DNA from: Holophagales bacterium UBA2201
GTDB taxonomy: Bacteria; Acidobacteriota; Thermoanaerobaculia; UBA2201
Assembly (NCBI GenBank): GCA_002327305.1
Contig: DCUZ01000085.1
Span: forward strand, 11,573 to 29,154
Length of the DNA stretch: 17,582 nt
Reading direction: 5' to 3'
The notes below the pieces were generated by a model. That model was not told the DNA's origin and searched no databases. It worked only from the letters and a program-made list of their open reading frames with translations. Numbering within the stretch: position 1 is the stretch's first letter; every line of letters starts with the position of its first letter. Of the stretch, positions 14,657 through 17,582 are shown in pieces. Made by a program: the position numbers and the translations under genes.

Positions 14657-15675
14657 AACAGGCTCCGCATCGCCCTGGCGTCGGACTCGAAGTGGAGGCG
14701 GATGTTGGGCATGCCGTACTTGATCATCGCCACGCGGTCGATGCCCATCCCGAAGGCGAACCCGCTCCACCGCTCCGGGTCCCAGCCCACGTTGCGCAGG
14801 ACCTGGGGATGCACCATTCCGCTTCCCATGATCTCCACCCAGCCGGTGTTGGAGCAGACGCGGCACCCCTTCCGGGAGCAGAACACGCACGAGACCACCA
14901 CGTCGGCCGAGGGCTCGGTGAACGGGTAGTAGGAGGGCTGGAACCGGACGGCGACGCTCGCGTCGAACAACTGCTTGAGGAAGTGCTCCAGCGTCGCCTT
15001 GAAATGGGCGAAGGAGAGATGGCGGTCGACGGCGAGCCCCTCGATCTGGTGGAACATGGGGCTGTGCCGCGGGCTGTCGTCCCTGCGGAAGACGCGCCCG
15101 GGCGCCAGGATCATCAGAGGGGGCGCGTGCTTCTTCATCGAGCGGATCTGCACGTTGGAGGTGTGGGTGCGCAGGAGCCAGGGGGCTCGCAGGTAGAAAG
15201 TATCCTGTGCGTCGCGCGCGGGATGGTTCTCGGGGAGGTTCAGGGCGGTGAAGTTGTGCCAGTCGTCCTCGATCTCGGGGGCGTCCTCCACGGAGTACCC
15301 GAGCGCCCGGAAGATCCCCTCCATCTGCCGGCGGACCCGGGTGATGGGGTGGAGCATTCCGGCGGGAGGCGGGAGGCCGGGGAGGGTGACGTCGATGCGG
15401 TCGCGCCGGCCGAGCTCCTCCTCGGCGCGGGCCTTCAACTCCGCCGCCAGCTCGTCCAGACGCCCCTCGATGGCCGTCTTCACCTCGTTCAGGCGGGCGC
15501 CGAACCCCCTCCTTTCCTCCGGGGGGAGACCGGGCAGGGCCTTGAAGAGTTCCGTCACGAGGCCGGATTTGCGGGAAAGGTACTTCACCCTTAAGGCCTC
15601 GAGGGCCTCCATACATGGCAACGCCTTTGCTTCCCGGGCAAAGGCGTTGAGCAGATCGTCGGGGCTGAAGGCCAT
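14653..15675 (-). CDS. pheS: Phenylalanine--tRNA ligase alpha subunit
   Basis: This 340-residue class II synthetase subunit carries the active site for Phe activation. An N-terminal coiled-coil arm for tRNA-Phe covers about residues 1-85 (KYLSRKSGLVTELFKALPGL, then EVKTAIEGRLDEL). The catalytic domain follows with motif 1 near HPITRVRRQMEGIFRALGY, motif 2 in SPMFHQIEGLAVDRHLSFAH, and motif 3 GFAFGMGIDRVAMIKYGMP near the C terminus. The length is close to the usual 330-350. The ATG at 15675 lies seven bases after the rplT stop, with no strong Shine-Dalgarno, so translation probably depends on the upstream gene. The end overlaps pheT by GTGA, which should help make equal amounts of the two subunits. 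Identity is very secure. Confidence 0.97.
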   Translation of the reverse strand: MAFSPDDLLNAFAREAKALPCMEALEALRVKYLSRKSGLVTELFKALPGLPPEERRGFGARLNEVKTAIEGRLDELAAELKARAEEELGRRDRIDVTLPGLPPPAGMLHPITRVRRQMEGIFRALGYSVEDAPEIEDDWHNFTALNLPENHPARDAQDTFYLRAPWLLRTHTSNVQIRSMKKHAPPLMILAPGRVFRRDDSPRHSPMFHQIEGLAVDRHLSFAHFKATLEHFLKQLFDASVAVRFQPSYYPFTEPSADVVVSCVFCSRKGCRVCSNTGWVEIMGSGMVHPQVLRNVGWDPERWSGFAFGMGIDRVAMIKYGMPNIRLHFESDARAMRSLL

Positions 15676-15682
15676 GTAAGGG

Positions 15683-16030
15683 TTATGCCCGGACCTGCTC
15701 CACGATGGTCTTGAAAGTGGGGAAGTCCGTGGCCGCGATGTGCGCCAGCACCTTCCGGTCCAGGGTCACCCCCTTGTCCTTGAGGGTCTTGACGAACTCG
15801 GAGTACTTCAGCCCCAGCATCCGGCAGGCGGCGTTGATCCGGACGATCCAGAGGGCCCGGAATTCGCGCTTGCGGACGCGGCGGTCGCGGTAGGCGTACT
15901 GGAGCGACTTTTCCAGCTGACGGCGGGCGATGAGGTGCAGGCGGTGCTTGGAGCCGTAGTATCCGGAGGCCTGTTCCAGGACCTTCTTCCGGCGGGCGGC
16001 GCGGTGGGTTCCTCGTTTGACGCGTGGCAT
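15683..16030 (-). CDS. rplT: 50S ribosomal protein L20
   Basis: This 115-residue primary rRNA-binding protein is needed early in 50S assembly. The very basic N-terminal arm (MPRVKRGTHRAARRKKVL, then GYYGSKHRLHLIARRQ) and globular C-terminal part (RINAACRMLGLKYSEFVKTL) are canonical and the length is normal. A GAGGTAA ribosome binding site precedes the ATG at 16030. In many bacteria L20 represses the infC-rpmI-rplT unit by binding the mRNA; no recognisable L20 leader structure is visible in the short spacers here, but a pseudoknot could not be excluded by eye. Confidence 0.98.
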   Translation of the reverse strand: MPRVKRGTHRAARRKKVLEQASGYYGSKHRLHLIARRQLEKSLQYAYRDRRVRKREFRALWIVRINAACRMLGLKYSEFVKTLKDKGVTLDRKVLAHIAATDFPTFKTIVEQVRA

Positions 16031-16052
16031 GGCTTACCTCGTCCTTGATGAT

Positions 16053-16250
16053 TTAAGCGTAGGGGAGCAGGCGGTTGATCTTCTTCTGCTCGGTTTCGTC
16101 CACGAACCCGCTGTGGCGCAGTTTGCGCTTGCGGGCCCGGGTCTTCTTGGTCAGGATGTGGCTCTTGCAGGCGTGGCCCCGCTTCGCCTTTCCCGAGGCC
16201 GTGAGACGGACGCGCTTCTGGGTGCCTTTATGGGTCTTCAGTTTCGGCAT
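16053..16250 (-). CDS. rpmI: 50S ribosomal protein L35
   Basis: This 65-residue basic ribosomal protein matches L35 end to end: MPKLKTHKGTQKRVRLTASG, the KAKRGHACKSHILTKKTRARKRKLR core and a C-terminal NRLLPYA. It begins one base after the infC stop, with GAGG in the last infC codons serving as ribosome binding site, and is followed 22 bases later by rplT. The infC-rpmI-rplT order is conserved across bacteria. Confidence 0.98.
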   Translation of the reverse strand: MPKLKTHKGTQKRVRLTASGKAKRGHACKSHILTKKTRARKRKLRHSGFVDETEQKKINRLLPYA

Positions 16251-16251
16251 G

Positions 16252-16863
16252 TCAAACCTCTTCCTCGTTGTTCGCGGCGGCGGCCTTGGCTTTCGGGGCC
16301 TTCTCCGCGTCCTTGTCCTTCGTTTCCTTCTCCCTGTCCCTCTTCTTCGGGGCCAGGACGGTGACCAGGGTCCGCCCCATCATCTGCGGGAACGATTCGG
16401 TCTCGGCCAGTTCCTTGACCTCCCCGACGAGGGTGTTCAGCCGCTTCATCCCGAAATCGGTGTGGGCCATTTCGCGCCCGCGGAACCGGATGACCACCTT
16501 CACTTTGTCCCCCGCCTCCAGGAAGCGGATCACGTTCTTTTTCTTGACCTCGTAGTCGTGCGTGTCGATGGCGGGCCGCATGACCACTTCCTTGACGTGG
16601 AACACCTTCTGCTTCTTCTTCGAATCATGCAACTTTTTCTTCTGTTGGTACAGGAACTTCCCGAAGTCCATCACTTTGCACACCGGCGGATCGGCTGTGG
16701 GGGAAACTTCCACGAGATCCAATCCGACCCGGTGGGCGTGATCCAAGGCCTCCCGAACGGATAGGACCCCGTGCTGGGTGCCGTCGGCTCCGATGAGCCG
16801 CACTTGTGTGGTTCCCCGCAGGATTTCCTCGTTGACGCGCAGTTCCTTGTCCTTGTTACTGAT
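16252..16863 (-). CDS. infC: Translation initiation factor IF-3, AUC start codon
   Basis: This 203-residue factor binds the 30S subunit, prevents early 50S joining and proofreads the start codon and initiator tRNA. The N-terminal domain begins SNKDKELRVNEEILRGTTQV, which is the standard IF-3 start; it can be reached only by initiating at ATC 16863-16861. GGGAGG (16878-16873) lies nine bases upstream, and no ATG, GTG or TTG fits. A GTG at 16803 exists but would remove about 20 conserved residues. The linker and C-terminal domain (HDSKKKQKVFHVKEVVMRP, RFRGREMAHTDFGMKRLNTL) are intact. An extra tail of about 30 Lys/Ala/Glu-rich residues follows residue 170. Rare start codons on infC allow IF-3 to repress its own translation; AUC is reported for Myxococcus xanthus infC. 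Confidence 0.95.
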   Translation of the reverse strand: MSNKDKELRVNEEILRGTTQVRLIGADGTQHGVLSVREALDHAHRVGLDLVEVSPTADPPVCKVMDFGKFLYQQKKKLHDSKKKQKVFHVKEVVMRPAIDTHDYEVKKKNVIRFLEAGDKVKVVIRFRGREMAHTDFGMKRLNTLVGEVKELAETESFPQMMGRTLVTVLAPKKRDREKETKDKDAEKAPKAKAAAANNEEEV

Positions 16864-16872
16864 CGACGGTTT

Positions 16873-16878
16873 CCTCCC
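16873..16878 (-). promoter_or_regulatory. Ribosome binding site that fixes the infC AUC start
   Basis: GGGAGG on the minus strand, nine bases before the ATC start. It lies within the 29 bases between the 3' end of tRNA-Val(CAC) and infC, so after tRNA processing the infC message would retain only this short leader. Confidence 0.7.
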
Positions 16879-16892
16879 GGTGCTGAATTAAA

Positions 16893-16966
16893 TAGGCGCG
16901 CTCGGAATTGAACCGAGGACCTCTACTGTGTGAGAGTAGCGCTCTAACCAGCTGAGCTACGCGCCT
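16893..16966 (-). tRNA. tRNA-Val (anticodon CAC)
   Basis: A complete cloverleaf of 74 nt. The acceptor is AGGCGCG paired with CGCGCCT, then A as discriminator; the D arm is GCTC...GAGC; the anticodon stem is CTACT/AGTAG with loop CTCACAC giving anticodon CAC (reads GUG); the variable loop is AGGTC; the T arm is CTCGG TTCAATT CCGAG. CCA is not encoded. It lies between tRNA-Val(GAC) and infC with no terminator between, so it should be cut from the same transcript. Confidence 0.96.
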
Positions 16967-16992
16967 GAATGAGCGGCAAGCGGCCAAAATGG

Positions 16993-17067
16993 TAGGCTCG
17001 TGCGGAGTTGAACCGCAGACCCCTACCGTGTCAAGGTAGTGCTCTAACCAGTCTGAGCTACGAGCCT
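16993..17067 (-). tRNA. tRNA-Val (anticodon GAC)
   Basis: A complete cloverleaf of 75 nt. The acceptor is AGGCTCG paired with CGAGCCT, then discriminator A; the D arm is GCTC...GAGC; the anticodon stem is CTACC/GGTAG with loop TTGACAC giving anticodon GAC (reads GUC and GUU); the T arm is TGCGG TTCAACT CCGCA. CCA is not encoded. It is the first gene after the promoter at 17080-17108, 26 bases ahead of the second valine tRNA. Confidence 0.96.
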
Positions 17068-17580
17068 TCAAGCCGCGGAAGTATACCGGTTATCCCCAAG
17101 AATGTCAAGGGGTACAGGCCGCCGCGGGAGCCGCGGCGGCCCTGCGGGAAGGCGGGAAGGCGGGAAGGCGGGAAGGCGGGAATGCTGTAGGCCGGAAAGC
17201 TCCCCCGCCCACTTGCGCTTCGCGCGCTGGAAGGCCGGAAAGCCAGAAGGCCGGAAAGCTCCCCCGCCCACCCAGTTCAAAGACCAAAGTTCAAAGTTCC
17301 CCCGCCCGGTAGCGCGCAGCGGCGTAGCGCGTAGTGCGCCCCCACCACCATAACAAAGAACGGGGACGCGAGGAAGGAAGTGTGATTCTAACCAAGGACA
17401 AGGGACCAAGGACGCTTCGGATGAATCGGGATCGGGAATCGGTTTTGCCGGCGTATCTTGCTTCGCCCGCTTTGGTTTGGCCGGCTCGATGCTCTCCCCG
17501 TAGCTTGATTTTATCTTGTTGACGATTTTTGTCGATCTCTTCCGACCCAGGGCCTCCCTTGCCTTGGAAATCCTGGCGCT
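17068..17580 (-). CDS. Possible 3' end of an upstream gene, running into repeats (uncertain)
   Basis: One minus-strand frame stays open from the right edge to a TGA at 17070-17068, 170 codons. The first 57 codons (17580-17410) read like a genuine C-terminal tail: SARISKAREALGRKRSTKIV, then KSSYGESIEPAKPKRAKQD, rich in Lys, Pro and Ala. The remaining residues are translations of simple repeats and of the promoter region and are not protein-like. Codon third positions are clearly less GC-rich than in neighbouring genes. The frame may be a real gene whose stop was lost, a decayed remnant, or chance. No family is recognised. Confidence 0.25.
   Translation of the reverse strand, partial: SARISKAREALGRKRSTKIVNKIKSSYGESIEPAKPKRAKQDTPAKPIPDPDSSEASLVPCPWLESHFLPRVPVLCYGGGGALRATPLRATGRGNFELWSLNWVGGGAFRPSGFPAFQRAKRKWAGELSGLQHSRLPAFPPSRLPAGPPRLPRRPVPLDILGDNRYTSAA
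17080..17108 (-). promoter_or_regulatory. Strong sigma-70 promoter of the tRNA-infC-pheST-purA operon
   Basis: On the minus strand TTGACA (17108-17103), a 17-base spacer and TATACT (17085-17080) give a near-consensus promoter. The predicted start is about 17073, roughly six bases before tRNA-Val(GAC). No other promoter of similar quality is seen up to purA. Confidence 0.8.
17117..17141. repeat. Perfect 11-bp GC-rich hairpin upstream of the tRNA promoter
   Basis: GGCCGCCGCGG (17117-17127), loop GAG, CCGCGGCGGCC (17131-17141). It begins nine bases upstream of the -35 box. On the minus strand it is followed by TGTACCCC rather than a T-tract, so it may be an insulating terminator-like structure for upstream transcription or an operator-like palindrome; the role is open. 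Confidence 0.5.
17144..17183 (+). repeat. Tandem repeat of an 8-base unit, five copies
   Basis: GCGGGAAG is repeated at 17144, 17152, 17160 and 17168, with a fifth copy at 17176 whose last base is T. There are no spacers, so this is a simple tandem repeat prone to slippage, not a CRISPR array. It lies upstream of the tRNA promoter. Confidence 0.85.
17189..17271 (+). repeat. Pair of 24-base direct repeats in intergenic DNA
   Basis: AGGCCGGAAAGCTCCCCCGC plus CCAC occurs at 17189-17212 and again at 17248-17271, 59 bases apart, with related GGAAGGCCGGAAAG pieces between. Further short direct repeats follow: AGTTCAAAG at 17274 and 17289, GTAGCGCG at 17309 and 17324, ACCAAGGAC at 17391 and 17405. 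The stretch 17142-17409 appears to be low-complexity repeat DNA with no other feature. Confidence 0.7.
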
Positions 17581-17582
17581 GC

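Noticed and set aside
11345..14929. Very long open frame (about 1,190 codons) on the + strand, antisense to purA and pheT
   Set aside because: It lies opposite clearly conserved genes, is rich in Gly, Arg, His and Pro and has no recognisable domain. It is the usual by-product of high GC at third positions.
14657..15616. Upstream extension of the pheT frame through pheS
   Set aside because: The stretch overlaps pheS in another frame; family alignment and the GTGA junction place the pheT start at 14656.
17144..17183. Regular repeats considered as a CRISPR array
   Set aside because: Units are only 8 bases and contiguous with no spacers, and no cas genes are present.

Overview
The window is GC-rich chromosomal DNA from a diderm (Gram-negative-type) bacterium. 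The evidence is a lipoprotein-type lytic transglycosylase, a Sec-exported LTXXQ protein, an ECF sigma factor and an MglA-type GTPase. Gene content and codon usage resemble Acidobacteriota or another deltaproteobacteria-like phylum, but no 16S gene is present, so the phylum is an inference. No prophage, CRISPR array or insertion sequence is visible.

Left block (1-4003, + strand): the 3' end of an M48 zinc metallopeptidase, a complete M17 leucyl aminopeptidase, a pentapeptide-repeat protein, an ECF sigma factor, a one-span membrane protein in the anti-sigma position, and an exported LTXXQ (CpxP/CnrX-like) protein. The last four genes overlap and probably form one envelope-stress or metal-sensing unit. 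Around 3.48-4.34 kb lie two inverted copies of a small palindromic REP-like repeat, one of them inside the signal-peptide codons of the LTXXQ gene, plus a hairpin and an unrecognised small ORF.

Middle block (4381-9122, - strand): a tight operon of an MglA-like GTPase with a long C-terminal extension, a LysM-containing lytic transglycosylase lipoprotein (MltD type), a ComM/YifB AAA+ protein and a nitroreductase. It diverges at about 9.12-9.26 kb from a sodium:solute symporter (+ strand) that carries a long Ala-rich loop insertion.

Right block (11117-17067, - strand): a translation operon read right to left. A consensus-like promoter (-35 TTGACA, 17-base spacer, -10 TATACT) precedes tRNA-Val(GAC), tRNA-Val(CAC), infC, rpmI, rplT, pheS, pheT, a ZapB-like coiled-coil gene and purA. 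infC starts at a rare AUC codon, and PheT is a short form without the N-terminal tRNA-binding (EMAP-like) domain. The last 500 bases hold a strong hairpin, 8-base tandem repeats, direct repeats and possibly the decayed 3' end of another gene.
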